Source: Salinispora mooreana
Lineage (GTDB): Bacteria > Actinomycetota > Actinomycetes > Mycobacteriales > Micromonosporaceae
Assembly: GCF_000379065.1 (NCBI RefSeq)
Contig: NZ_KB900614.1
Coordinates: 4,490,586 to 4,554,585 of the forward strand
Direction of reading: 5' to 3'
DNA: 64,000 nt
The first letter of the stretch is position 1. Every line of letters begins with the position of its first letter. Of this stretch, positions 26,487-34,947 are shown piece by piece. The position numbers and the translations under genes were made by a program. Below the pieces are notes generated by a model, which saw only the letters and a list, made by a program, of their open reading frames with translations, did no database searches and had not been told where the DNA came from.

Positions 26487-27871
26487 ATTTGCATGACATG
26501 ACCCGACCCAGCTTGCGGCTGACCTTCTCCCTGCTGTTCGCCACGGTCGCGGCGCTGGTCGCCGTCGGTGTCGGCGCGCTGAGCTATGGTCAGGCGTCTG
26601 GGTTGATCTGGCAGGAGACCGACGACGACTTCGACCGGGCGGTGGAGGCCGTGGCGGAGCTGACGATCGATGCCGGTGACCTGACGCCGGAGGACCTGGC
26701 CGAGCTGGACGACGACTTCGGCGTTGATCTTGGTGACCTCCTCGCTGGATCCGACACGCTCATCGGCCAGATCCTCGGACCCGGAGGGCAGGTCGTTGAC
26801 GAGGGTTACCCTGAGCCGCTTCCGGTGTCGGACGCGGACCGGGCGGTGGCCGCGGCCGGGGATCCGGGGCACACCCGGAGCAGCGAAGCACAGCTGGATT
26901 ACACCCGGGTACGAATTATCACGGTCGCGCTCGGCGGAGGGCGTGGAGCTATTCAGGTGGCACAACAGCTCAGCGAGGTGGACGCGCTACTCACGAGCCT
27001 CAGGACCAGAATCACGGCGGTCGGCGTCGCGATCTCGCTGGCGGCCGGGGTGTGTGGCTGGTTCGTGACGACTCGGGTGACCCGTGGCCTTGTTCGACTG
27101 ACCAGGGTGGCGGAGGAGGTAGCCGTCACCGGACGGCTGGATCTTCCCGTGCCTGCGGGCGGGCGAGACGAGGTCGGCCGTCTCGGCACGGCCTTCGACC
27201 GGATGCTGGGTCAGCTCGCCCAGTCCAGGGACGCCCAGCAACGACTGGTGCAGGAGGCAGGCCATGAGCTACGCACTCCACTGACCAGCATGCGGACCAA
27301 CATCGCCCTGCTGCACCGGTTCGACGAACTGCCCCTGGCCGCCCGCGGTCCACTGCTGACCGACCTCACGATGGAGTCCAGGGAGTTGATCAAGCTGGTC
27401 AACGAGCTGGTGGAGCTTGCGACGGACACCCGAGAACTGGAGGCGACCGAGCCCGTTGAGCTCGCGGAGATCGCGGGAAGGGTTGCCCAGCGCTTCCGTA
27501 CCCGATCCAGCCGGGAGATCACGACGCAGGCCGACGCTACCGTCGTCACCGGCCGGCCACAGGCCCTGGAACGAGCACTTACCAACCTTGTCGAGAACGC
27601 CACCAAGTTCGATTCCTCCGGGGCCCCGGTGGAGATCGTGATCCACCGGGGCCGGGTCGAGGTGAGAGACCGCGGACCGGGGATACCCGACCTACCCGAA
27701 GGGCGGCTCTTCGACCGGTTCTACCGGGCTCCCGAGGCCCAGGGCATGCGAGGCTCAGGGCTGGGCCTGGCGATCGTCCGGGATGTGGTGACCGCTCACG
27801 GCGGGACGGTGTTCGCACACAACCGCGACGGTGGGGGCTCCACGATCGGCTTCGAGCTGCCGGAGCGCTGA
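26483..27871 (+). CDS. Sensor histidine kinase (MprB-like), partner of the preceding regulator
   Basis: About 462 residues. TM1 (LRLTFSLLFATVAALVAVGV), an acidic extracytoplasmic sensor (TDDDFDRAVEAVAELTIDAG and onward), TM2 (ITAVGVAISLAAGVCGWFVT), HAMP, H-box VQEAGHELRTPLTSMRTNIA, N-box LERALTNLVENATKF, G1 VRDRGPGIPDLPEG, G2 GMRGSGLGLAIVRDVVTAHG. The very acidic sensor domain could respond to cations or envelope stress, as in the MprAB family. The start overlaps the response-regulator stop, so they are one operon. Confidence 0.9.
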   Translation: MNLHDMTRPSLRLTFSLLFATVAALVAVGVGALSYGQASGLIWQETDDDFDRAVEAVAELTIDAGDLTPEDLAELDDDFGVDLGDLLAGSDTLIGQILGPGGQVVDEGYPEPLPVSDADRAVAAAGDPGHTRSSEAQLDYTRVRIITVALGGGRGAIQVAQQLSEVDALLTSLRTRITAVGVAISLAAGVCGWFVTTRVTRGLVRLTRVAEEVAVTGRLDLPVPAGGRDEVGRLGTAFDRMLGQLAQSRDAQQRLVQEAGHELRTPLTSMRTNIALLHRFDELPLAARGPLLTDLTMESRELIKLVNELVELATDTRELEATEPVELAEIAGRVAQRFRTRSSREITTQADATVVTGRPQALERALTNLVENATKFDSSGAPVEIVIHRGRVEVRDRGPGIPDLPEGRLFDRFYRAPEAQGMRGSGLGLAIVRDVVTAHGGTVFAHNRDGGGSTIGFELPER

Positions 27872-27959
27872 ACCGATCACCTGCGCTCACAAGCCCAACC
27901 TCGGCCCTGACGATGCGTGGCCGGTACGTGGCCCCTTTGTGTCGTGGGCCTGCGGACTT

Positions 27960-29132
27960 TCACGCAGGCGCCGGGGACCGCTTCCTGCCCCCGCCCAGCA
28001 GCGAGGGACGTCTGCGGGCAGCAAGGTCCTCGACCCAACCGAACACACACGCCGCGACCAGGACCAGCGAGAACTCCACGCAGATCATGGCCACCAACTC
28101 CGGCATGGGCCATCCAGCGAACACGCCGTCCTCACTCAGCCACCACACCAGAGGCAGCAACGGGTAGTGCCAGAGGTAGATGGTCACCGCCCGGGAGTTT
28201 ATCCGTTCGGCCAGCACACGGAGCGGGGCGACCCGGTCGATCAGCCCGGCGCCCGGCCGGAAGCGCAGCAACACCAAGGCGAACGCGAGTGACAGCAGCG
28301 TATTTAGCACCAGGCTGTCATAGAGGCTGAGAGAGCTGAATTCGATCTCTTGCTCGGCCCGGTAGGTCCACCACAAACCTACGGCTGTCAGCCCGGCGGC
28401 CAAGAGCATGGTGGCCCAGCCGCTGATGCGGGACAACAGATCGTCGTGGTGAGCGAATCCCAAAAGCCAGCAGGCCAGGTAGACGACGAAGCTGCTCAAC
28501 AGCCCTTCCGAGCCGGTCAGCATCGAGCTCAGGATCCCCTCACCCCCGATGGCTGACAGGTCGAGGGTAACCACTCCGCACACCGCCACAGCCAGCACCG
28601 CCCAGGGACTCTGGCGGAAGATGCGCAGCAGCAGGGGCGAGAGCAGCACAAACCACAGGTACGCGCGCAGGTACCACAGCACGCCGGTGAAACCGCCACC
28701 CAGTTCGGACTCGCCGGCGGGTGGGTCACCCACCGGCAGGAGCCAGAAGAGATACCGCCACGTTGGGCGGAACGGCTCATCCGACCCGTGTAGCTCCCAC
28801 CACATCAACGGCAGGGCGACCGCCGCCACCATCCACAGAGGGGGTAGTAGCCGACGCATCCTGCCCCGAATGACGGTCGTGATTCCCTTCTGGCGGTCGA
28901 GGGACGCAGCCATCATCGCTCCACCGAGCGTGAACATGATGCCCATGGATGGAAAGGCCAGCGTCATCCAGGGTGCCCCGGCGGTGTGTAGCACCACCAC
29001 GCGAAGGATGGCGACGGACCGCAGGAGGTCAAGGTAGCGGTCTCGTCCCACCGCTGGCAGGGTCGAGGAGGCGGCACCGTTTGCCCCCTCATCGCCGGTC
29101 GACGGAACGGCGTTTCTCCTGGTATTGAGCAA
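27960..29132 (-). CDS. Acyltransferase family 3 membrane protein (OafA-like)
   Basis: 390 residues with about ten membrane helices. AT3 hallmarks: DRYLDLLRSVAILRVVVLHT with the catalytic-type His, RLLPPLWMVAAVALPLMWW, TGVLWYLRAYLWFVLLSPLL, and TIYLWHYPLLPLVWW near the end. These enzymes O-acylate cell-surface carbohydrates or secondary metabolites using acyl-CoA from the cytoplasm. It stands alone, convergent with the kinase gene, so the acceptor is unknown. Confidence 0.85.
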   Translation of the reverse strand: MLNTRRNAVPSTGDEGANGAASSTLPAVGRDRYLDLLRSVAILRVVVLHTAGAPWMTLAFPSMGIMFTLGGAMMAASLDRQKGITTVIRGRMRRLLPPLWMVAAVALPLMWWELHGSDEPFRPTWRYLFWLLPVGDPPAGESELGGGFTGVLWYLRAYLWFVLLSPLLLRIFRQSPWAVLAVAVCGVVTLDLSAIGGEGILSSMLTGSEGLLSSFVVYLACWLLGFAHHDDLLSRISGWATMLLAAGLTAVGLWWTYRAEQEIEFSSLSLYDSLVLNTLLSLAFALVLLRFRPGAGLIDRVAPLRVLAERINSRAVTIYLWHYPLLPLVWWLSEDGVFAGWPMPELVAMICVEFSLVLVAACVFGWVEDLAARRRPSLLGGGRKRSPAPA

Positions 29133-29440
29133 CAGACGTCTTCCTCACACAGTGAATCCACAAAGGTGGTGACGCACCGCCGGACACGGTGAGTGGGAGG
29201 TGCGCGGCTTCGGCAGACCTCACGATGGCAGCGCAAGGTGAAGGCACGTCTGGAAAAGGGCAAGAAGCAGTCAAGAACCTGCCAGCGAAACAGCATGGCG
29301 TGCGACATCACTACCGGCCCGTCCACCTGCCTGCCACGTGAGGTGGTCGCGTTCGGGAACGCTGGGCTCTGATCGAGCAGTTTCGGCATAGGGCCGCGCT
29401 GCAGGCACGGGACCACTGTCACGTTCGTGCAGGTGTGCCG
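29133..29440. other. Intergenic, no gene seen
   Basis: About 300 bp upstream of the acyltransferase. No coding frame is convincing. It presumably contains that gene's promoter. Confidence 0.4.
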
Positions 29441-29680
29441 CCACGGCGGTGTGGCGGGGCGGGGCGGAGTCGATGTGCCCCCAGTCGGTCTCTTCGACCG
29501 GCCGGGCGTCGGTGTGGAGCGCGGCGATGGCGGCTTGAGCCTGAAACTCGCCCAACCGGTCTCGGGCGAGGGCTGCCTGGAGAACCGGGACACCCTCGGC
29601 AATCAGGTGGCTCTACCACCGGCCGCGGTCCTGCTCGGCAAGGGGGACAAGCCTGCCGTCGTGGCCGGTCGTGCCGGGCG
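29441..29680 (-). pseudogene. ECF sigma factor (ECF42-type) remnant
   Basis: A fragment reads LVPLAEQDRGRW, then LIAEGVPVLQAALARDRLGE, then FQAQAAIAALHTDARPVEET, DWGHI, matching the C-terminal TPR-like domain of ECF42 sigma factors (compare RFALQAAIAALHAEAPTYED in the intact gene at 13.4 kb). Both ends are missing and an in-frame stop lies after DRGRW. A decayed second copy of this sigma class. Confidence 0.65.
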
Positions 29681-29689
29681 CGCTTCGGC

Positions 29690-30062
29690 CTGCCTGTTCA
29701 CACGGGCCGGGCGGCGCTGGTACCGCTGCTGCACCCCAGGAACCTGGTCGCGGAAGGTGTGGCGGCAGCCGCGTGTGCGGGTACACCAGACGCCGCACCC
29801 GCACCCGCACCACCACCCGGCGCCCGTCGACCGGAACATCGGCCACCGTCCGCCAGTGATAGCCATGCACCCGACCCGATCAGGCCCCGCACCTCGAGCA
29901 GACCGCGGCGTCCCGCCTCGTCCGGGCCCGCACCACGATTCGTTCACCCTCCTCGGCCACGTCCTCGATAGCCAGCGGAGATAGCCCCGAGAACACCGCC
30001 TGTACAAGCTTGTTGGCGTCCTCCTCATAGGAGTAGACGACGCCGCGGCACCCCTCCGTCAC
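29690..30062 (-). pseudogene. ISL3-family transposase N-terminal remnant
   Basis: The N-terminus reads EEDANKLVQAVFSGLSPLAI, EDVAEEGERIVVRARTRRDA, AVCSRCGA, then in another frame HGYHWRTVADVPVDGRRVVV, RVRVRRLVYP. This is the ISL3 zinc-finger domain. The second Cys pair region and the whole DDE domain are broken or missing. It marks the left border of the polyketide cluster. Confidence 0.75.
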
Positions 30063-30143
30063 TACCGAATGTGAGACAGAGCCGAATGTGAGACAGGGTA
30101 GTTCTGTTTACAGCCCCGCGCAAAACCTCCTTCACCTGGCGGG

Positions 30144-30614
30144 TCATGCCGAGTCGTGCAGCGGGCGGATCGTCGGTGTGGCAAAGACGAGGTCGTCCCG
30201 CTGGACCCGACGGTGGCGGATCAGTAGCTGTCCGTCCTGGCGGACGAGCTCGTCCTCGCAGGTGCACAGAAACTCGACGGCCGTCGGCCCGCCGGGTGGT
30301 GTGCGGACGATGATCGCGTAGCTGCTGGCGAGGATGGTCCCGTCGGGTTGGGGCCGGATATCGAGCGTGGTCAGGCAGTGGCGGCGAAGAACGTTGTCAG
30401 ACAGGAGATTCGCGGCGGCGACACCGGCGCCGGCGGTGATGGCGGCGCGCCCGATCTGCGGGGCGGGTCCGGCATTGGTGATGAAGACGCCGTCGTCGGT
30501 GAAGTCGCCGGTCCAGTCCTCGACGCGTCCTTCGTCCATGGCGCGCATGTGCCGGGCGTAGAAGGAGGCGATCTCGGCGTGCAGTTCGGGCGACACCTGC
30601 AGGGCACTGGTCAC
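30144..30614 (-). CDS. NTF2-fold (SnoaL-like) protein of the polyketide cluster
   Basis: 156 residues, SnoaL_4-type alpha+beta barrel: LHAEIASFYARHMRAMDEGR, DWTGDFTDDGVFITNAG, then the strands ILASSYAIIVRTPPGGPTAV and DGQLLIRHRRVQRDDLVFA. Such proteins serve as cyclases, hydratases or beta-subunit-like partners in aromatic polyketide pathways. It is last in a minus-strand operon (KR, methyltransferase, this gene) and its GTG overlaps the methyltransferase stop by 4 bp. The exact reaction cannot be read from sequence. Confidence 0.75.
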   Translation of the reverse strand: MTSALQVSPELHAEIASFYARHMRAMDEGRVEDWTGDFTDDGVFITNAGPAPQIGRAAITAGAGVAAANLLSDNVLRRHCLTTLDIRPQPDGTILASSYAIIVRTPPGGPTAVEFLCTCEDELVRQDGQLLIRHRRVQRDDLVFATPTIRPLHDSA

Positions 30615-31279
30615 GGCAGCGGCCTCCGCGCTGTGAACAGGGCGACACTGCCCCGGATCTCGACGGCATGGCTTGCGAAGTGTGCGTCGAGTGCGTCGTG
30701 CAGCATATCGACGGTGTCGGTCTGGTTGTGGAAGGCACCCATGCGCTGGTAGAGGGCGTTGAAGGCGGAGGACAGCAGGGTGGTGGGGGCACCACCGGTG
30801 ACAACGGTGCTGCCGAACACCACGCCGCCAGGATTGAGCAGCGGCTTCAGCCTGGCGAAGACCTCCTGCTTGCCGGCTGGCGGCTCGGGCAGGCAGTGCA
30901 GCACGTAGTTGATGCCGATCGAGTCGAACGGCGCCTGTGGAATCGACGGTAAGTCCTCGAGCAGATCAGCCTGCACGGTAGCCGGGTTGTAGCGGGCGAT
31001 GCGCTTAGCGGCGAAGACGAGCGGATCGGGATTGAGGTCGAGGAGCGTAATCGTCGGTTGGGACAGCGGAAAGCGGCACCGGTCGAGGTAGTGCCCGGTG
31101 CCGGGACCGATGTCGAGATGCCGTCCGGAGACATGGCGGTTGTAGTGTTCCACCAGCCGTTCCGGGGGGCAACGCCACAACAGTCTGTTGGCGGCCTGGA
31201 CGGTGACGAGATCGTAGCCGTTGAGACGGCTGGTGCGGTAGAACGCCTGGTTGGCGCCGGGTTCCACGTGAGCGGTCAT
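30611..31279 (-). CDS. Class I SAM methyltransferase (EncK-like)
   Basis: About 222 residues. SAM motif I is HLDIGPGTGHYLDRCRF, motif II ITLLDLNPDPLVFAAKRI, and a further landmark is FDSIGINYVLHCLPEP. This small family includes the pyrone O-methyltransferase of enterocin biosynthesis (EncK), so 4-methoxy-pyrone formation is the inferred job. The ATG at 31279 (MTAHVEPG) follows AGAAGAG; the upstream ATG at 31351 has no support. Coupled to the downstream NTF2-fold gene by overlap. Confidence 0.8.
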   Translation of the reverse strand: MTAHVEPGANQAFYRTSRLNGYDLVTVQAANRLLWRCPPERLVEHYNRHVSGRHLDIGPGTGHYLDRCRFPLSQPTITLLDLNPDPLVFAAKRIARYNPATVQADLLEDLPSIPQAPFDSIGINYVLHCLPEPPAGKQEVFARLKPLLNPGGVVFGSTVVTGGAPTTLLSSAFNALYQRMGAFHNQTDTVDMLHDALDAHFASHAVEIRGSVALFTARRPLP

Positions 31280-31322
31280 CAGATGACTCTTCTGGTCGCA
31301 GGGCTGTTGACGGTCAAAGAAA

Positions 31323-32084
31323 TCAGTAGCTGCCGAGGCCGCCGCAGACATTGAGTGCCTGCGCGGTTACCGAGGCGGCGGCAGGGCCCGCCAGGTAGGC
31401 CACCATGGCGGCAACCTCGTCGGGGGTGCTGTAACGGCCGAGCGGAATCTTGGCTTTGAAGTTTGCCAATACCTCGTCCTCGGAAATGCCTTGCAGTTGT
31501 GAATAGGACTGCTGGATCGATAGCGCCATCGGCGTGTCGACGTAGCCGGGGCACACCGCGTTGACGGTGGCACCAGTGGGCGCAAGCTCCTTGGCCAAGG
31601 CCTTGGTGAACCCGATGACACCAGCTTTGGCCGCCGAATACGGGGTGCCGAACGGGACCCCCTGCTTTCCTCCGGTAGAGGCGATGTTGATGATGCGACC
31701 TGTGGTGCTGCGGATACCCGGACATACGGCCAGCACAGCACGGGTCACCCAGAACACGCTGTTGAGGTTGGTGTCGATGACGTCAAGCCACAGTTCGTCG
31801 CTGATAGCCGCGACGGGTCCGCCGCCGCTGCGGCCGGCATTGTTCACCAGCACCTCGATCGGACCTTGCTCAGATGCCACGGTGGCCACGAGGGCGCGGA
31901 CGGCGGAGCGGTCACGCACATCGTTGACGTACCCGACCAAGCCCGGCTCGTCGCCGAGAGCCCTGTCGAGCCTGGCTTGGTCACGGCCGGTGACGACCAC
32001 CCTAAACCCGGCAGCGTGCAGTTGTCTCGCGCAGGCGAATCCTATGCCGCTCGTTCCGCCGGTGATCAGTGCCACGCCACCCAT
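31323..32084 (-). CDS. encD: SDR ketoreductase (EncD/ActIII-like)
   Basis: 253 residues. NADPH motif ALITGGTSGIGFACARQL, NNAGRSGGGP, catalytic Ser in IINIASTGGKQGVPFGTPYS with Tyr in YSAAKAG, and ALNVCGGLGSY at the end, all as in ActIII-type C9 ketoreductases of type II PKS. It reduces the nascent poly-beta-ketone on ACP, which in the enterocin pathway sets up the EncM-type rearrangement. The ATG at 32084 with GGAGG 4 nt upstream is preferred over 32099. It is divergent from the KS gene across a 135-bp promoter region. The symbol follows the enterocin cluster. Confidence 0.85.
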   Translation of the reverse strand: MGGVALITGGTSGIGFACARQLHAAGFRVVVTGRDQARLDRALGDEPGLVGYVNDVRDRSAVRALVATVASEQGPIEVLVNNAGRSGGGPVAAISDELWLDVIDTNLNSVFWVTRAVLAVCPGIRSTTGRIINIASTGGKQGVPFGTPYSAAKAGVIGFTKALAKELAPTGATVNAVCPGYVDTPMALSIQQSYSQLQGISEDEVLANFKAKIPLGRYSTPDEVAAMVAYLAGPAAASVTAQALNVCGGLGSY

Positions 32085-32219
32085 GAGTCCTCCGCGCATC
32101 GCGACCTTCGTGTGCCGTCACAGTGCCCGGGCCGCTTTGACATTCGATCGAGAGAGGTTCGCGCGGCATCGCGAAGCGGTCTGGACGGGAGCTCGAAGCC
32201 CGTTGCCCAGAGTGGCCTG
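32085..32219. promoter_or_regulatory. Divergent promoter region between KR operon and minimal PKS operon
   Basis: This 135-bp gap drives both arms of the cluster. It contains TTGACA at 32137-32142 (plus-strand -35-like; no good -10) and an inverted repeat TTCGCG-CGGCAT-CGCGAA at 32158-32175, a candidate regulator site. The downstream SARP is the obvious candidate activator, but I do not see clean heptamer direct repeats at 11-bp spacing. Confidence 0.45.
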
Positions 32220-33476
32220 GTGCATCGACGAGTCGTAGTGACGGGCATGTCGGTCCTGGCACCAGGATCGCTGGACACCGACGGGTTCTGGGGGATGATC
32301 AGCGAAGGGCGGACCGCGATCCGACGGATAAGCGCGTTCGACCCGTCGCAGTTCCGGTCCCAGGTCGCCGGGGAAATCGACTTCGATCCGGCGGCCATGG
32401 GCCTCAGCCATCGCGAGGCGCGACGGCTCGACCGAGCGTCGATGCTGGCTGTCGTGTGCGCCCGCCGGGCCGTTGAGCAAGCCGGCTTGGACCACAGCCT
32501 CGACCCTGCTCGGCTGGGCGTGTCCGTCGGTAACGCTGTCGGCTCGGCGACCAGCATCGAGCAGGAGTACGTCGTGCTGTCCGACGGGGGCGCGGAATGG
32601 TTCGTCGACCAGACCTATCAGTCGCCGCATCTGTTCGACTACTTCACTCCCGGGTCCATTGCCCGAGAGGTCGCACAGACGGTCGGTGCCGAAGGCCCGG
32701 TAGGGGTTGTCTCGGCCGGCTGTACCTCCGGGATCGACTCGCTCGGCCACGCGGCGACCCTCATCGCGGAGGGAAGCGCCGATGTCATGTTGGCTGGTGC
32801 CACCGACGCTCCGGTCACCCCCATCGCGGTTGCGTGCTTTGACGCGATCCGCGCTACCACGCCCAACAACGACGATCCGGCGGGTGCGGCACGCCCGTTC
32901 GATCGGCGCCGCAACGGATTCGCCATCGCCGAGGGGGCGGCCATGCTGGTGCTCGAAGATCTCGAACACGCGCGCGAACGCGGCATCCCTGTTCTGGGCG
33001 AGATCGCGGGCTACGGCACGACCTGCAATGCATACCACATGACTGGACTCACCGCCGAAGGCGACGAGATGACCCGTGCCATCGACCAGGCACTAGCCGA
33101 GGCGCGGGTCTCGGCGGAGTCGATCGACTACGTCAATGCCCACGGTTCTGGCACCAGACAGAACGACCTACACGAAACCTCGGCCATCAAACGTAGTCTG
33201 GGCCAGTACGCCTACCAAGTCCCGATCAGCTCGATCAAATCCATGGTTGGCCATTCTCTTGGCGCGATCGGATCAATCGAGGTGGCTGCCTGTCTCCTGG
33301 CCCTGCAACACTCGCTCATTCCACCTACCGCCAACCTGAAAGAGCCGGATCCGAAGTGCGATCTGGACTATGTCCCGCTGGCCGCCCGGGAAGCGGCCCT
33401 GCGCACGGTACTGACCATCGGCAGCGGTTTCGGTGGATTCCAGAGCGCCATGGTGCTGCGAAAGGTTGATCTATGA
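32220..33476 (+). CDS. encA: Type II PKS ketosynthase alpha (EncA-like)
   Basis: 418 residues. The catalytic triad is complete: Cys168 in VVSAGCTSGIDSLGHA, His308 in YVNAHGSGTRQNDLHE, His345 in SIKSMVGHSLGAIGSIE. It condenses malonyl-ACP units in complex with the CLF. GTG 32220 (VHRRVVVTGMSV) is chosen because the family starts at RRVVVTG and no better start exists; the ribosome site is weak. The stop overlaps the CLF start (ATGA). With the PAL, ligase and EncM-like genes downstream, the enzyme probably accepts a benzoyl starter as in enterocin and wailupemycin synthesis. Confidence 0.93.
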   Translation: MHRRVVVTGMSVLAPGSLDTDGFWGMISEGRTAIRRISAFDPSQFRSQVAGEIDFDPAAMGLSHREARRLDRASMLAVVCARRAVEQAGLDHSLDPARLGVSVGNAVGSATSIEQEYVVLSDGGAEWFVDQTYQSPHLFDYFTPGSIAREVAQTVGAEGPVGVVSAGCTSGIDSLGHAATLIAEGSADVMLAGATDAPVTPIAVACFDAIRATTPNNDDPAGAARPFDRRRNGFAIAEGAAMLVLEDLEHARERGIPVLGEIAGYGTTCNAYHMTGLTAEGDEMTRAIDQALAEARVSAESIDYVNAHGSGTRQNDLHETSAIKRSLGQYAYQVPISSIKSMVGHSLGAIGSIEVAACLLALQHSLIPPTANLKEPDPKCDLDYVPLAAREAALRTVLTIGSGFGGFQSAMVLRKVDL

Positions 33477-34675
33477 GCCCCACTGGCTGCGCCGTAACTG
33501 GCATCGATGTCATCGCTCCGACCGGACTCACTCTCGATGAGTACTGGGGCCGAACGTGTCGCGGTGAATCAGGGATCCGGGTCATCGACGACTTCGACGG
33601 CCGCTACCACAACGCGCTGGCCGGTGTGATTCCTGATTTCGTCGCTCAAAAGCACCTTCCGGGACGGCTGATCACACAGACCGACCGGGTCACCCAGCTC
33701 GCCCTCGTCGCTGCGGACCGCGCCCTGATCGACTCTGGTGTCGACCTCGATCAGCGGGACCCGTACGACTGCGCGGTGGTGACCTCGAACGCCACCGGTG
33801 GCTTTGAGTTCTCCCATCGGGAAATGCAGCGACTGTGGACCCAGGGCCGGGAGAGTGTAAGCGTCTACCAGTGTTTCGCCTGGTTCTACGCAGTGAACAC
33901 CGGTCAGATCTCGATCCGACACCGCCTACGGGGCCCGGGTTCCGTGCTGGTGGCCGAGCAGGCAGGTGGCTTGGATGCCCTCGGGCACGCCCGCCGGAAC
34001 ATCCGCCGTGGTCGCTGCTCGATGGTGGTCGCCGGCGGGATGGAATCCTCTTTCGACCCTTGGGGTTGGGTGTCGCATCAAGCCTCGGGCAATCTCACTC
34101 CAGCTCGTGATCCCGTCGAGGGCTACCTGCCGTTCTCCCCCGCCGCCAATGGATACGTGCCTGGTGAAGGAGGCGCGATGCTCATCCTGGAGGCCGATGA
34201 TGCCGTCGAACCGGGGCGCGGCTACGGTCATATCGTCGGCTACGCCTCCGGGTTCAACCCTCGCAACGATCCGGCGTACACCCGACCGCTGCGGCGCGTG
34301 ATCGAGGCGGCGTTGGCCGAGGCAGAGCTGTCCGCAACCGATGTCGACGTCGTGTTCGCCGACGCTGCCGGCACTCGCGCCGACGACGCGGGCGAGGCAC
34401 TCGCCCTCGCCGAGACCTTCGGTCCGTACGGGATTCCAGTCGCCGCGCCGAAGAGTGGCACCGGGCGACTGATGGCCGGGGCGGGGGCTGTCGACATCGT
34501 GTGTGCACTGCTGGCACTACGCGACAACGTGATTCCACCGGCCGTGCACGTTCAGTCCACTGATCTGCCGATTGATCTGGTGTGTGAAACGGCCCGGAAG
34601 ACCCCGTTGAACACGGCACTCGTGCTCGCCCGTGGAGCGGGGGGTTTCGTCTCGGCCCTGGTGCTTCGCAAGTGA
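33473..34675 (+). CDS. encB: Chain length factor, KSbeta (EncB-like)
   Basis: 400 residues, KS fold, but the catalytic Cys is replaced by Gln163 in LVAEQAGGLDALGHA, the hallmark of chain length factors. The active-site His positions are also absent (FADAAGTRADDAGEA and AAPKSGTGRLMAGAG). It pairs with KSalpha to set chain length, expected to be an octaketide from benzoyl plus seven malonyl units if the product is enterocin-like. Translationally coupled to KSalpha. Confidence 0.93.
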   Translation: MSPTGCAVTGIDVIAPTGLTLDEYWGRTCRGESGIRVIDDFDGRYHNALAGVIPDFVAQKHLPGRLITQTDRVTQLALVAADRALIDSGVDLDQRDPYDCAVVTSNATGGFEFSHREMQRLWTQGRESVSVYQCFAWFYAVNTGQISIRHRLRGPGSVLVAEQAGGLDALGHARRNIRRGRCSMVVAGGMESSFDPWGWVSHQASGNLTPARDPVEGYLPFSPAANGYVPGEGGAMLILEADDAVEPGRGYGHIVGYASGFNPRNDPAYTRPLRRVIEAALAEAELSATDVDVVFADAAGTRADDAGEALALAETFGPYGIPVAAPKSGTGRLMAGAGAVDIVCALLALRDNVIPPAVHVQSTDLPIDLVCETARKTPLNTALVLARGAGGFVSALVLRK

Positions 34676-34704
34676 TCCGTGAACTTCATGAGAGAGGCAA
34701 GAAC

Positions 34705-34947
34705 ATGCTGACGAACGACCAACTCCGGGAGACCATGATCGCCAGCGCCGGGGAGGACGAGTCCATCAACCTCGACGACGAGTTCGCGACCAGGCCCTTC
34801 ACCGAGCTTGGATTCGATTCGCTGGCATTGCTGGAGACCTGCGCCAACCTGAAGCGCAGTTATGGCATCGAAGTTCCTGACGAACTGCTGTGGGAGTTTT
34901 CCACCCCCGAAGAGCTCGTGCGATGGGTCAACGGTACAGAATCGTGA
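34705..34947 (+). CDS. encC: Acyl carrier protein (EncC-like)
   Basis: 80 residues. The phosphopantetheine site is Ser39 in TELGFDSLALLE. The C-terminal helix PDELLWEFSTPEELVRWVNG is typical of type II PKS ACPs. The ATG at 34705 follows GAGAGGCAAGA. It is the third component of the minimal PKS. The TGA overlaps the acyltransferase start as GTGA. Confidence 0.92.
   Translation: MLTNDQLRETMIASAGEDESINLDDEFATRPFTELGFDSLALLETCANLKRSYGIEVPDELLWEFSTPEELVRWVNGTES

Noticed and set aside
30064..30096. Tandem repeat of CCGAATGTGAGACAG (two copies)
   Set aside because: Only two copies next to ISL3 debris; likely IS-end or duplication noise, with no array or operator symmetry.
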